Assembly (NCBI RefSeq): GCF_023333595.1
Contig: NZ_JAIQZM010000008.1
Coordinates: forward strand, 36,270-100,269
DNA: 64,000 nt
Direction of reading: 5' to 3'
Origin: Argonema galeatum A003/A1
GTDB taxonomy: Bacteria > Cyanobacteriota > Cyanobacteriia > Cyanobacteriales > Aerosakkonemataceae
The translations under genes and the position numbers were made by a program. Under the pieces are notes generated by a model, which saw only the letters and a program-made list of their open reading frames with translations, did not search any database and was not told where the DNA came from. Below, piece after piece: positions 42,613 to 52,940 of this stretch; position 1 is the first letter of the stretch; the number at the start of each line of letters is the position of its first letter.

Positions 42613-42828
42613 ATTAAACTCCTTTGAACAGCTAGAAACTTAAAAATCTGAAACTCTTATAACCCTAGTATAGGAGTTTAATCTGGTAAACCGGCTCTTC
42701 CGCTAGTAAGATTTAAACAACAGCGCCCAAATATCTAACTAATGACTAATGACTAATGACTGTTGACTGCAAATAGCCAACAGTCAACAGTAGACTTACG
42801 CTTTTAACCGTCTTTGGTGTTAGCGCTT

Positions 42829-42942
42829 CTATAGGCCCAGCTGATTGCCGCGCTTATACTGCATATATGCTGCGAAAAACAGCCCAGTGAGGGTAACCAG
42901 CACTAAGCCCAGTACGATTCCTGAAAGTAGGGGTTCTACCAC
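42829..42942 (-). CDS. petG: Cytochrome b6f complex subunit V (PetG)
   Basis: 37-residue photosynthetic membrane protein, one helix. The reverse strand from GTG 42942 reads [20 protein letters not shown] then [17 protein letters not shown], matching PetG almost throughout (MVEPLLxGIVLGL, YxQYKRxNxLG). PetG is needed for assembly of the b6f dimer in the thylakoid membrane. AAGGAG lies about 10 nt upstream of the GTG. Divergent from the cytochrome cM gene, about 230 nt apart. Confidence 0.95.
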   Translation of the reverse strand: MVEPLLSGIVLGLVLVTLTGLFFAAYMQYKRGNQLGL

Positions 42943-43171
42943 GTCAGTTCTCCTTGAATGTTAACGTTTATTGCCTGTATTTCATATTACTACTAGGTAT
43001 AGCTGCCAGGACGAAGCAACCCGGTACGATGCTAAAACTGGCTTAAGTCTAGCAGGTTAGGGCTGGGCAGGTTTACAGGGGCAACATATTGCCCGATCGC
43101 GCACCTTGCATGGAGTGTCTAGAAATTTTAAGCTATGTATATCAATAAAAATTTACTTGTATTTTCTTACC

Positions 43172-43561
43172 GTGCTAAGCAACCATGTGGAAAAGCAGCC
43201 TACTAAACTAGAAGTCGCGATCGCGCAGCTCACCTTGATGGTTCTAGCATTGGTGCTGGCAATCCTGGTGGTGATGGTGGCCTTTCACCAGTGGCAGATG
43301 TCCAACCCTTATGTCAAGAATGTCTTGTCGCTGAACGGCGATTCAGTGCAGGGTTATGCCATTTTCCAAATGAACTGTGCTGGGTGTCACGGTTTGAAGG
43401 CGGATGGTCGAGTCGGGCCTAGTCTGCAAGGTGTCTCGAAGCATAAGTCCGAGGTCAGCCTGATTCATCAAGTCACGAGTGGCAAAACACCCCCTATGCC
43501 ACAGTTTCAGCCTACACCTGAAGAAATGGCAGACCTGCTCAGCTATTTGAAAAAATTATAG
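43172..43561 (+). CDS. cytM: Cytochrome cM (membrane-anchored c-type cytochrome)
   Basis: One N-terminal helix (about 20-40, LTLMVLALVLAILVVMVAF) and a c-type domain with the heme motif CAGCH and axial-Met candidate PPMPQF, ending MADLLSYLKKL. This matches cyanobacterial CytM, linked to switching between photosynthetic and heterotrophic electron flow. The start is uncertain: the frame is open from 43106, but the first 22 codons do not look like the family; GTG 43172 (129 residues) or GTG 43187 are the candidates. Divergent from petG. Confidence 0.88.
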   Translation: MLSNHVEKQPTKLEVAIAQLTLMVLALVLAILVVMVAFHQWQMSNPYVKNVLSLNGDSVQGYAIFQMNCAGCHGLKADGRVGPSLQGVSKHKSEVSLIHQVTSGKTPPMPQFQPTPEEMADLLSYLKKL

Positions 43562-43565
43562 CTGG

Positions 43566-43657
43566 ACAACACTACTCCCTTGCCACCCAAAGAATATCTA
43601 TACATTGGTGGGGCATTGGGCATAGATAATCTTGCTGTGGGAAGGGAGTAGTGTTGT
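43566..43657. terminator. Long inverted repeat between convergent genes
   Basis: ACAACACTACTCCCTT (43566-43581) pairs with AAGGGAGTAGTGTTGT (43642-43657) around a loop of about 60 nt, exactly filling the gap between the stops of cytM and the ABC gene. It may serve as a bidirectional terminator or be a remnant mobile palindrome; there is no T-run, so intrinsic termination is doubtful. Confidence 0.45.
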
Positions 43658-45450
43658 TAGGTTTCAAACTGTTTGGCGTAAAATCGGGCATAGCGATCGC
43701 CTAATTGCAACAGTTCCTCGTGAGTTCCCGATTCGAGAATTTGCCCCTGTTCCAATACCAAAATGCGATCGGCCCGACGCACAGTGGCGAGTCGGTGGGC
43801 GATAATAAACACTGTGCGGTCTTTCATAATTCGTTCCAGCGCCTCCTGTACCAAAGCTTCCGACTCGGAATCCAATGCAGAAGTAGCTTCGTCGAGGATG
43901 AGGATTCTGGGGTTGAGGAGGACGGCGCGTGCGATCGCAATTCTTTGTCTCTGTCCTCCCGATAAGTTTACACCCCTTTCTCCCACCCAAGTTTGATACC
44001 CTTGGGAGAATTGGGTAATAAACTGGTCAGCGTTGGCAATTTTCGCTGCCGCCTCTACAACTTCCATCTCAAAGTCAGCTTGTCCAAAAGCGATATTCTG
44101 AGCAATAGTGCCAGAAAATAAAATCGTTTCCTGGGGAACAATCCCAATTTGCCGCCGCAAACTCCGCAACGTCACATTTTTTATATCAACGCCGTCGATA
44201 AAAATCTGCCCGGTTTGGGGGTCATAAAATCGGGGTAGTAGATTCGCCAAAGTGGTTTTTCCCGCACCGGATGGCCCAACTAAAGCGATCATTTCTCCGG
44301 GTGAGACTAATAAATTCATATTTTGCAGTACCGGAACTCCCCCCGACAACAGAAGGGATTCCGACCCTTTGGCCCCCCCTGTGGACGGGGGGGGTTGGGG
44401 GGGGTTCCCTGGGTAAGCAAAGGTAACATTGCGATATTCTACTTTCCCAGTAACTTGCGGAAGTTCTTCTGCATCTAGGTTTTCCAGCACTTTCGGTTGA
44501 ATTGCCATCAATTCAAAAATGCGATCGACAGAAGCCTCACCCTGTTTAAAATCGTTGTAATTGCTAGTAATATGGGCGATGGGGTCTATTAGCAATCCCA
44601 CACCAGCGATATAGCTGACAAATTTTGCGCTAGTCAGGTTACCAATAGAAATTTGCCAACCGCCTAATAAAAATAGCAGCATTACGCTGATAGCATACAA
44701 AAATCCCACGACTGGATTCTGAATTGCCTTTAGCTTTTCAGTTGCATACTTAGCTTGGCGATTAGATTCCGCTTCGGTGGCAAAGCGCTGAATTTGATAT
44801 TCTTCTGCCGCAAAACCTTGCACCAAACGAATGCCGCTGAATACTTCTGTCAGCAAAGAAGATAAATTAGATATCTGATTTTGACTGCGGCGGGAAAACT
44901 TGAGCATCTGTTCGCCAAACCAACCAATTAAAATGCCCATTAGCGGTGCAACTATAAAGGTGGCTAGGGTTAGTTGCCAGTTCAGATAAATCATGTAACC
45001 CAGCACTACTATCAGCTGCAACACGCAGGGGGTAAAGTCGTGAAAGATTTTATTGACGACTTCTCCAATGCGATCGATATCTTCGGTGAGTCGATAAGTT
45101 AAATCACCTGTCTGTGCTGTTTCAAAATAACTAAGATTCAGACGCAGCAGGTGAGAGTAAATTTTTTTACGCAACTCTAGGGCAACCGAGAGGGCTGCTT
45201 TGGCCATAATGGAATCCTGACCGTACTGCATGATTTTCTGGAGTAGAAAAACCACGGCAAGGATGCCCGATAACTTCGCCAGTGCTATTATATTGCCCTG
45301 TCCGATAAATTCGGCGATTTGCCCTGCCAATGCAGCTTGTATCGGCCAGAATACCGTAAATCCAAGGGTACAGGTCAATGCCTGCGCGATCGTTTTCCAC
45401 TCTTGGCGGATGTAGGGGATGAGTTGGTAGTAACTAGAACGGGTTTTCAA
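43657..45450 (-). CDS. ABC exporter, fused permease and ATPase (MsbA/HlyB type)
   Basis: 597-residue half-transporter that would dimerise. Six-helix membrane domain (about 15-310), then the nucleotide-binding domain: Walker A GPSGAGKTT, Q-loop VPQET, signature LSGGQRQRIAIA, Walker B ILILDEATSALD, H-loop IAHRL. Lipids, peptides or polysaccharide precursors are possible substrates. Between the A-loop strand (NVTFAYPG) and the ATPase core there is an insertion of about 25 residues (PPQPPPSTGGAKGSESLL, residues about 345-370) encoded by a C/G-rich palindromic repeat at about 44371-44417 that kept the frame. The insert lies in a loop and need not destroy function. Confidence 0.9.
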   Translation of the reverse strand: MKTRSSYYQLIPYIRQEWKTIAQALTCTLGFTVFWPIQAALAGQIAEFIGQGNIIALAKLSGILAVVFLLQKIMQYGQDSIMAKAALSVALELRKKIYSHLLRLNLSYFETAQTGDLTYRLTEDIDRIGEVVNKIFHDFTPCVLQLIVVLGYMIYLNWQLTLATFIVAPLMGILIGWFGEQMLKFSRRSQNQISNLSSLLTEVFSGIRLVQGFAAEEYQIQRFATEAESNRQAKYATEKLKAIQNPVVGFLYAISVMLLFLLGGWQISIGNLTSAKFVSYIAGVGLLIDPIAHITSNYNDFKQGEASVDRIFELMAIQPKVLENLDAEELPQVTGKVEYRNVTFAYPGNPPQPPPSTGGAKGSESLLLSGGVPVLQNMNLLVSPGEMIALVGPSGAGKTTLANLLPRFYDPQTGQIFIDGVDIKNVTLRSLRRQIGIVPQETILFSGTIAQNIAFGQADFEMEVVEAAAKIANADQFITQFSQGYQTWVGERGVNLSGGQRQRIAIARAVLLNPRILILDEATSALDSESEALVQEALERIMKDRTVFIIAHRLATVRRADRILVLEQGQILESGTHEELLQLGDRYARFYAKQFET

Positions 45451-45998
45451 GGCGATATCCGGGATAAGCTATGCTTTGACATAGGCTACCACCACCGCGC
45501 CCTTAGAAACCGGGTTTCTTGGAGAAACCCGGTTTCTTGGTCTTCACCACCGCGCCTGGAAGCGCACCCTTTACTTTTGTATGACTGACATATTTATGAT
45601 GCCGTGTCCCTACAAAAATGAGGAACATTACCATAATGATTCCGAAAGACCTACCATTCCGTGAAAAAGTTTTGGTCAGAAGTACGAATCAAGCTAAACT
45701 TGTTGTGGATATCATTCAGGCTAATAATTGCTTCGGTAATTGCAACTGTTTGAACCATAAGACAGCAGAGGAGGTGTTTAAAATATGTCGCTAGTTAAAA
45801 ATTTTAGCGCATTGGTTGAAAGAGAAACCCGGTAACTTCTGCGAAACCGGGTTTCTGCTATGTACTTCATGCAACTGAAACCCGCTATCAGGGGGGCTAG
45901 GGGATCTAGGTTTCAGGCTTTCGGTGCGTAAGTCCTATTGAAGTTAAGGCCAAACAGTGATATAACAACCAAAAAGCTATACAACTAAATTCCTGCGA
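45451..45998. other. Intergenic region with GAAACCCGGTTTC repeats and a small ORF
   Basis: Contains a GAAACCGGGTTTC/GAAACCCGGTTTC hairpin (45506-45540), a second one (about 45822-45856), a 52-codon ORF (45636-45794), and a GTGCGTAAGTCC repeat end (about 45927). Nothing else coding was seen. Confidence 0.6.
45636..45794 (+). CDS. Small Cys-rich ORF (52 residues), unknown
   Basis: ATG 45636 with GAGGAAC about 12-15 nt upstream opens MIPKDLPFREKVLVRSTNQA then KLVVDIIQANNCFGNCNCLN and HKTAEEVFKICR. The first half looks like a real amphipathic protein start; the second has CFGNCNC, a possible metal cluster. I do not recognise a family. It may be intact or a gene start truncated by the repeat that follows. 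Protein-like composition is the only support. Confidence 0.4.
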   Translation: MIPKDLPFREKVLVRSTNQAKLVVDIIQANNCFGNCNCLNHKTAEEVFKICR

Positions 45999-48605
45999 AT
46001 GAAAAGCTCTCCTCTGCGATTTTGGGCTGGATTAGGAATTGTTACGGCCTGTCTGTCGGCACCAAACTCCATAGTGGCACAGATTGTGCCAGATGTCACA
46101 CTTCCCAATAATTCAATAGTCACACCTTCTGGCAACACCCTCACTATTGAGGGAGGAACACAAGCAGGTGGCAACTTATTCCACAGCTTCCGAGAGTTTT
46201 CCGTACCCACTGGCAAAGAAGCATTTTTTAACAATAGTTTGGATATACGGAATATTTTTACCAGGGTAACAGGTAGTTCGATATCTAATATTGATGGATT
46301 GATTAGAGCTAACGGCACAGCTAACTTATTTTTAATTAATCCGAATGGTATTATTTTTGGACAGAATGCCAGGTTGAATATTGGTGGCTCATTTTTAGGG
46401 AGTACGGCGAGTAGCATTAAGTTTGGTGATGGGATAGAGTTCAGTGCTACCAATCCTCATGCTTCACCTTTGCTGACAATTAATGTACCCATTGGTTTGC
46501 AATTTGCCGCCAACAGCCCCAATCCAAATGCCGCGATCATCGTCCAAGGTGTGGGTAATAATCTGAGTTTCGATCCAGACACATTCGCGACTATTAGAGA
46601 TAATAGGCCAGTTGGTCTGGAGGTGTCACCCGATCGAACCTTAGCCCTAGTGGGAGGTGACATCACACTCTTTGGAGGAAATTTGACTGCACCAGCCGGA
46701 AGAATTGAACTGGGGAGTGTTGCACCAGGGAGTTTAGTCACCCTCACCCCAACGAATACAAGTTGGCAGTTGGGATATGAAGGAGTGGAGAATTTCCAGA
46801 ATATCAGTTTATCTCAGGCGGCTTCTGTCGATGCCAGTGGCAGTGGGGGTGGAAGTATTCAAGTGCAGGGACGGCGCGTGACCCTTGCCGATGGTTCGGC
46901 AATTTTGAGCCTCACTCTTGGCAGCGATGAAGGAAAAAGTGTGACTGTACGTGCGTTGGAGTCGTTGGAAATGACGGGTGCCGCACCTAATAACAGTAAG
47001 TTTACCAGCTACTTGGCTACTGATATTCAACCAGAAGCCAAAGGTAATGGGGGCAATTTGACCGTTGAAACGGGACGGTTGACTCTCAAAGATGGGGCAG
47101 GGATAAGCACTGTTACCTCTGGAAAAGGTAATGCGGGAAATATGTCGGTCAAAGCGAACGATGCGATCGACATAATTGGCACTTCTCCCGATGGTGTGTT
47201 TCCCAGCTTCTTGGGGTCTTTCACCTATGTTAATTCAACAGGAGATGGGGGCAATTTGACCGTTGAAACGGGACGGTTAACTCTCAAAGATGGGGGATTT
47301 ATCAGCAGTACTACTATTGGAGAAGGCAAGGCGGGAAATGTGTCGGTCAAAGCGATCGATGCGATCGAACTAATTGGCACAACCGCCGCTGGTCTGTTTG
47401 CCACGGATTTGAGTGTTTCAACTTGGCCAAATTCAATCGGAGATGGAGGCAATTTGACGATTGAAACCGGACGGTTGATTGTCCGAGATGGGGCACAGAT
47501 CAGCGCTTCTACCGTTGGGCAAGGTAAGGCGGGAAATCTTTACATTAAAGCGAATGATGCGATCGAAATAATTGGCACTTCCGGCGATGGTCTGTTTGTC
47601 AGTAACTTGGGTGCTTCCGCTGAGTCACAATCAACAGGAGATGGGGGTAATTTGACCATTGAAACGGGACGGTTGATTGTCCGGGATGGGGCAACTGTAA
47701 GAGTCCGCAGTCGTGGCACAGGAAAAGCAGGCACGCTTGTGGTGGATGCTGAAGAGATCGAGCTTTCTAATCAAGCTTCTCTGGATGGAAATACTAAAGC
47801 AGGCGGCGGTAGCATCGAACTGCGATCGCCCACCATTACATTGCGCCACAGCAGCATCATCACCAACGCCACTGGAGGTACTAGCGGCGGCAATATCGTA
47901 GTTGATTCTCAATTATTGCAGTTGCGAGACAGTAGTGCGATCGCCACCAACGCCACTGGAAGCGAAGTCAAAGGCGGTAACATCACCCTCAATACCGATG
48001 CGATCGCCGCTTTAGAAAATAGCGATATCAGCGCCAATTCGATCAACTCCTTTGGCGGCAGAGTCACTATCAACGCCCAAGCTATCTATGGGGCACAGTT
48101 ACGCACAAGGGAAGAACTGCAAAGCTTACTGAATACTGACGATCCTACCCTTTTAGACCCCAGGAAACTGCCTAGTAGCGACATCACGGCCACAGGAGCA
48201 AATTCTTCCTTAAGTGGCACTGTAACGATCGACACCCCTGATGTTGACACCAGCGCTGGGTTAATCACTTTACAAGATAATCTCGTTGATGCCACCACGT
48301 TAGTTGCCTCTAGCTGTCGCAGCAGGGGAAAAGAACAAAACCAATTGATCCTTACCGGCAGAGATAGTTTACCGCCTAATCCCTATGAAGAACTCAATAG
48401 TTCTTGGGTAGATTTAAGACCAAGGTTACCAGCGGGGCAGAGGGGCAGAAAGGACACTTCACTCAGCACGGCTGACCTTGCACTCAGCACTGAGATTGTC
48501 GAAGCGCAAGGATGGGTGATTAACTCCTCTGGACAAGTGGAACTGGTAGGACAAGGAGTTTTACCGCCTTCCCTCACTCATCCCTCTTGTCAGGCGTCTC
48601 AATAA
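45999..48605 (+). CDS. Filamentous haemagglutinin N-terminal (TPS) domain exoprotein
   Basis: 868 residues. Signal peptide (about 1-28), then the TPS secretion domain (about 30-260) with LFHSFREFSVPTGKEAFF, FTRVTGSSISNIDGLI, NLFLINPNGIIFGQNA; then beta-helix repeats including four long units of about 66 residues (residues about 350-580), and a small C-terminal module with DLRPRLPAGQRG and AQGWVINSSGQVEL. Such proteins are exported by a TpsB partner and act as adhesins or sheath proteins; no TpsB is in the window. The cyanobacterial C-terminal module suggests an S-layer or outer-surface location; this is inference. Confidence 0.9.
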   Translation: MKSSPLRFWAGLGIVTACLSAPNSIVAQIVPDVTLPNNSIVTPSGNTLTIEGGTQAGGNLFHSFREFSVPTGKEAFFNNSLDIRNIFTRVTGSSISNIDGLIRANGTANLFLINPNGIIFGQNARLNIGGSFLGSTASSIKFGDGIEFSATNPHASPLLTINVPIGLQFAANSPNPNAAIIVQGVGNNLSFDPDTFATIRDNRPVGLEVSPDRTLALVGGDITLFGGNLTAPAGRIELGSVAPGSLVTLTPTNTSWQLGYEGVENFQNISLSQAASVDASGSGGGSIQVQGRRVTLADGSAILSLTLGSDEGKSVTVRALESLEMTGAAPNNSKFTSYLATDIQPEAKGNGGNLTVETGRLTLKDGAGISTVTSGKGNAGNMSVKANDAIDIIGTSPDGVFPSFLGSFTYVNSTGDGGNLTVETGRLTLKDGGFISSTTIGEGKAGNVSVKAIDAIELIGTTAAGLFATDLSVSTWPNSIGDGGNLTIETGRLIVRDGAQISASTVGQGKAGNLYIKANDAIEIIGTSGDGLFVSNLGASAESQSTGDGGNLTIETGRLIVRDGATVRVRSRGTGKAGTLVVDAEEIELSNQASLDGNTKAGGGSIELRSPTITLRHSSIITNATGGTSGGNIVVDSQLLQLRDSSAIATNATGSEVKGGNITLNTDAIAALENSDISANSINSFGGRVTINAQAIYGAQLRTREELQSLLNTDDPTLLDPRKLPSSDITATGANSSLSGTVTIDTPDVDTSAGLITLQDNLVDATTLVASSCRSRGKEQNQLILTGRDSLPPNPYEELNSSWVDLRPRLPAGQRGRKDTSLSTADLALSTEIVEAQGWVINSSGQVELVGQGVLPPSLTHPSCQASQ
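47048..47740 (+). repeat. 198-bp coding repeats in the haemagglutinin gene
   Basis: Units begin at about 47050, 47248, 47446 and 47644 (spacing 198 bp) with GGGGGCAATTTGACCGTTGA-type sequence, encoding GGNLTVETGRLTLKDG. The last unit is partial. The constant spacing keeps the beta-helix register. Confidence 0.85.
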
Positions 48606-48658
48606 GGGCGTGGCATAATTCACTCAGCACTTTGCTATATCTGTGAGGAAATAGACAA

Positions 48659-49495
48659 ATGAACTCAAAAGTAAAGTTATTATCCCTGACTGTTTGGATC
48701 ACTGTATCGCTTTTGACGATCGGTGCAACGCTAGTCGTTTTGGGAATTTTTAACAGCGCACTGCAATGGGATATTTTCAGTGACCAAGTTGAAGCTGTTT
48801 TATATGGAATCTTTTTCTCTTGTATTTCTCTCAGTGCTTTCGGCGTCGCCATGACTTTTGTGCTTGGCATAAAAAAAATAGTCGAAGCAGTCGAATCTCT
48901 CGAACGAAACCGTAGTTTAGATAGTTCTTTAGTTGTTCCCGAAGCACGACGGATTACTTATGCAGGATATATGCTGGGAATTGTAACTGCCATATCCGCT
49001 TTAATAGGGGCTTTAGCTTTAGTAGATTATCAAGTTCAACTTCACCGCAGCCAAGTGTTTAAACGGGTAGCGTCGTCACAAATGGAAACTTTTAAAAATA
49101 AACTCGTTCAGCAAGTAACTATTTTGAAAAACCCTCCAGTCAGTAACGTTCCTAAAACTATTACTGATTTGATAGATAGTTTAAATGGCTTGTCATTTGT
49201 TGAGAATCTTACTCTCTACGTTCTAGATCCTCAAGATGATTCCGTGATGTGGCGATATCAAAGATATCAGAAAAATGAGAAAGGCCAGCCAATTTTTGTA
49301 AGAGTTTACGTAGCTAAAGACTATGAAAAAGCTATCAAGCAAGCGTTAAAGAATGATTCTAAATTGCTTAGCGATCTGAATAAAAAGACTAATTTTGAAT
49401 TGTACTATCCGATTAAAGATGCAAGGGGTAGTTCGATCGCCGTACTCAGAATAGACGGGAATAAACGAGAAAGCTTTAGAGACTACAAATTTTAG
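48659..49495 (+). CDS. Membrane protein with extracytoplasmic domain, unknown
   Basis: 278 residues. Two helices near the N-terminus (about 8-30, 46-70), a charged cytoplasmic loop (KKIVEAVESLERNRSLDSSL), a third helix (about 103-122, MLGIVTAISALIGALALV), then an outside domain (about 125-278) with a PAS/Cache-like flow: KTITDLIDSLNGLSFVENLT, VMWRYQRY, FELYYPIKDARGSSIAVLRI. No kinase, GGDEF or HAMP follows, so if it senses something it does not signal by a known domain. The family was not recognised. Next to, but 54 nt from, the haemagglutinin gene. Confidence 0.7.
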   Translation: MNSKVKLLSLTVWITVSLLTIGATLVVLGIFNSALQWDIFSDQVEAVLYGIFFSCISLSAFGVAMTFVLGIKKIVEAVESLERNRSLDSSLVVPEARRITYAGYMLGIVTAISALIGALALVDYQVQLHRSQVFKRVASSQMETFKNKLVQQVTILKNPPVSNVPKTITDLIDSLNGLSFVENLTLYVLDPQDDSVMWRYQRYQKNEKGQPIFVRVYVAKDYEKAIKQALKNDSKLLSDLNKKTNFELYYPIKDARGSSIAVLRIDGNKRESFRDYKF

Positions 49496-49528
49496 CAGTT
49501 AATGATTACAAGTATTACTTAAATATTT

Positions 49529-49585
49529 GGTATGTTGTTGCGCTTCAGCGCTCTTTAAGATAGCGCCCAAGCGCAACAACATACC
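49529..49585. repeat. GGTATGTTGTTGCG palindromic repeat, copy 3
   Basis: GGTATGTTGTTGCGCTTCAG ... AGCGCAACAACATACC. Same arms as the copies at 15712-15753 and 17078-17145 but a different stem centre. A CCGGACATGATAT piece of family D follows at about 49613. Confidence 0.8.
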
Positions 49586-49639
49586 TAAAAAGTTTTATCA
49601 TAGGCAATCGACCGGACATGATATAAGTGCTATAATGAC

Positions 49640-49672
49640 AAAAAAAAAACGGTAGGACAAAAAGCCCTACCG
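49640..49672 (-). terminator. Intrinsic terminator for the LexA-box operon
   Basis: On the minus strand a stem CGGTAGG/CCTACCG (arms 49666-49672 and 49650-49656) is followed by an uninterrupted run of 10 T (49640-49649). It ends the minus-strand unit whose last stop is at 49705. It is the cleanest terminator in the window. Confidence 0.85.
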
Positions 49673-49704
49673 CTATCCAACCCAAAGGAGAAAACTTGCT
49701 TTAT

Positions 49705-50079
49705 CTAAAAACCAACTAATTCTCGCGCTTCTAAACCAGCGAGTTGTTGTGCTATTGCTAATCGCGCTTCCAGCTTAGCAACGGTAAACTGATTGCGGAG
49801 ATATTCCAGGTAAGCGATCGCATTCGCTTTTTCAGTATTTAATTGCGTTAAAAGATCCAGCGCCTTTTGATATTCATGATTGAATTGCAACAATTCAAAA
49901 CGACGCGCCCTGCGTTGAACTTCATTTCTTAGTTGGGAACTAACCGCCACCATCATATCAGCTCTGCCTTCAAAAGCATTAATTAGCTGCCGCATTGCAG
50001 ATAATTCGTAGTCTAATTCAGCGATTCTTTGGGCGGCTTGAGAAATAGCAAGGGGATAATCACTGAGTTCGATCATCAA
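49705..50079 (-). CDS. Small coiled-coil protein, unknown (LexA-box operon, gene 2)
   Basis: 124 residues, all helical: AAQRIAELDYELSAMRQLIN, QRRARRFELLQFNHEYQKAL, then LLTQLNTEKANAIAYLEYLR. No Cys, no membrane span, no known motif. It resembles the small coiled-coil proteins found near phage-type recombination genes, but I cannot name a family. It is the second gene (gap about 125 nt with an AT-rich inverted repeat) after 50205-50471, and both lie between a LexA-box promoter and an intrinsic terminator. DNA-damage induction is the inference; the function is unknown. Confidence 0.7.
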   Translation of the reverse strand: MMIELSDYPLAISQAAQRIAELDYELSAMRQLINAFEGRADMMVAVSSQLRNEVQRRARRFELLQFNHEYQKALDLLTQLNTEKANAIAYLEYLRNQFTVAKLEARLAIAQQLAGLEARELVGF

Positions 50080-50204
50080 GTCATTTCCTCATAAAAAAAC
50101 GGCTATGGTCAGAATTTCAGATTTAAGATTGCAGATTTCAAATTTAAAAAATTTTGAAATATTCTCAATTTGCCATCTTAAATTTGAAATCTGAAATTAT
50201 CTAT

Positions 50205-50471
50205 CTATGCAACAAGTTCCTGCCGTTGAGAATGAGCGGAAATCTCAGTAAGATTGAGAGGAAGCTGCTCAACTTGCGATAAAGGCGCTTTTTCCAAAAC
50301 TTCGATTTCGATCCGCACAGAAACCAGGTAAGAACCAGCTTTTTCGTCAACCGCATCAGAAATCAGCTTGGCGAATTCCGGGCGCTTCGCTGTGAGGGGG
50401 TCTCGCAAAGTGCAACGATCCCAGTCGTGCTTGGCATTCGGATTGAGGCTGAGAATGTAGTGTTTAGTCAT
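50205..50471 (-). CDS. Small protein, unknown (LexA-box operon, gene 1)
   Basis: 88 residues from ATG 50471 (MTKHYILSLNPNAKHDWDRC). An upstream ATG at 50492 would add seven residues, but GAGG abuts that codon, so the second start is preferred. The middle is DPLTAKRPEFAKLISDAVDE, followed by beta-type LVSVRIEIEVL and a Gln-rich tail. There is no domain I recognise. Its promoter (50555-50583) carries a perfect LexA operator, so it is probably silent until DNA damage. Short, soluble and SOS-linked fits a DNA-repair accessory or phage-derived gene. Confidence 0.7.
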   Translation of the reverse strand: MTKHYILSLNPNAKHDWDRCTLRDPLTAKRPEFAKLISDAVDEKAGSYLVSVRIEIEVLEKAPLSQVEQLPLNLTEISAHSQRQELVA

Positions 50472-50492
50472 AGGGCAAAAACCTGAATCCAT

Positions 50493-52080
<1,588 letters not shown>

Positions 52081-52085
52081 GGTAT

Positions 52086-52162
52086 AGAAACCCGGTTTCT
52101 TTGAGAAACCGGGTTTCTAGGTTTTCTCAAGAAACCCGGTTTCTCAAAGAAACCGGGTTTCT
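52086..52162. repeat. Tandem pair of GAAACCCGGTTTC hairpins
   Basis: Two successive palindromes (52086-52118 and 52130-52162), each made of AGAAACCCGGTTTCT and its complement, between ahcY and the DedA gene. They could fold separately or pair with each other and may act as a terminator for ahcY. Confidence 0.85.
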
Positions 52163-52209
52163 AACAATATGCAAGGGATCGTCTTTTTTACAACTGAGGA
52201 ATTTCGCCG

Positions 52210-52818
52210 ATGCAGGAATGGATAATTAACATCATGACTTCCCTGGGCTATTTGGGAATCGGACTGCTAATGTTCTTAGAAAATTTATTCCCTCCCATCC
52301 CCTCAGAATTAATTATGCCGTTTGCGGGATTCACCGTATCGCAAGGGAAGATGGAATTGGTGCCTGCAATTCTAGCAGGAGTGGTTGGCACTATGGTGGG
52401 CGCATTGCCGTGGTATTATGTCGGCAAACTCGTCGGTGAAGAAAACATCAAGCGGTTAGCAGACAAGTACGGCAAGTGGATTTCAGTATCAAGCAGAGAT
52501 ATTGAAAAAGCAGATAACTGGTTTGACAAGCACGGGCAGAAAGCGGTATTATTCTGTCGCTTAGTACCCGGAGTTCGTACCCTAATTTCCTTGCCAGCAG
52601 GCATCAGCGGCATGAGTTTGATGCCATTTCTAATCTACTCAACCGTTGGTACAGTATTGTGGGTGAGTTTTCTAACCTTTTTAGGTTACACGCTGGGTAA
52701 AAACTATGCGCTGGCGGAACATTACATTGACCCCATTTCTAAAATAGTTTTCGTTGGACTCATTGTGGCTTTTGTTGTCTGGGTAGTGAGAAAAAGGCAA
52801 AAAAGAAAAATGCTCTAG
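52210..52818 (+). CDS. DedA family membrane protein 1
   Basis: 202 residues, about five helices. DedA/SNARE-associated signatures: MFLENLFPPIPSELIMPFAG, GALPWYYVGKLVG, KHGQKAVLFCRLVPGVRTLI, SLPAGISGMSLMPF. Members act as undecaprenyl-phosphate or phospholipid flippases/transporters; the FCRLVPGVRTL arginines are the functional residues. GAGGAATTTCGCCG ATG gives a good start. A second DedA gene follows at 52941 (122 nt gap), but the two differ in sequence, so they are not a recent duplication. Confidence 0.9.
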   Translation: MQEWIINIMTSLGYLGIGLLMFLENLFPPIPSELIMPFAGFTVSQGKMELVPAILAGVVGTMVGALPWYYVGKLVGEENIKRLADKYGKWISVSSRDIEKADNWFDKHGQKAVLFCRLVPGVRTLISLPAGISGMSLMPFLIYSTVGTVLWVSFLTFLGYTLGKNYALAEHYIDPISKIVFVGLIVAFVVWVVRKRQKRKML

Positions 52819-52940
52819 GGGCGAAGTACAGGCAAAAAAATACCTAATTTTCAACTAAACTGGATGACAAGTGCCAGAGAAAAAACCTAGTTCATCATTC
52901 AGAAATAAAAAGTCAGGAATATTAACTGAGAGTAGATTAG

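Noticed and set aside
42211..42627. 138-codon + strand frame
   Set aside because: It is antisense to csbD, which has a good Shine-Dalgarno and family motif; the rest of the frame is repeat DNA.
47048..47740. Mobile tandem repeat
   Set aside because: The 198-bp units are in-frame beta-helix repeats of the haemagglutinin.
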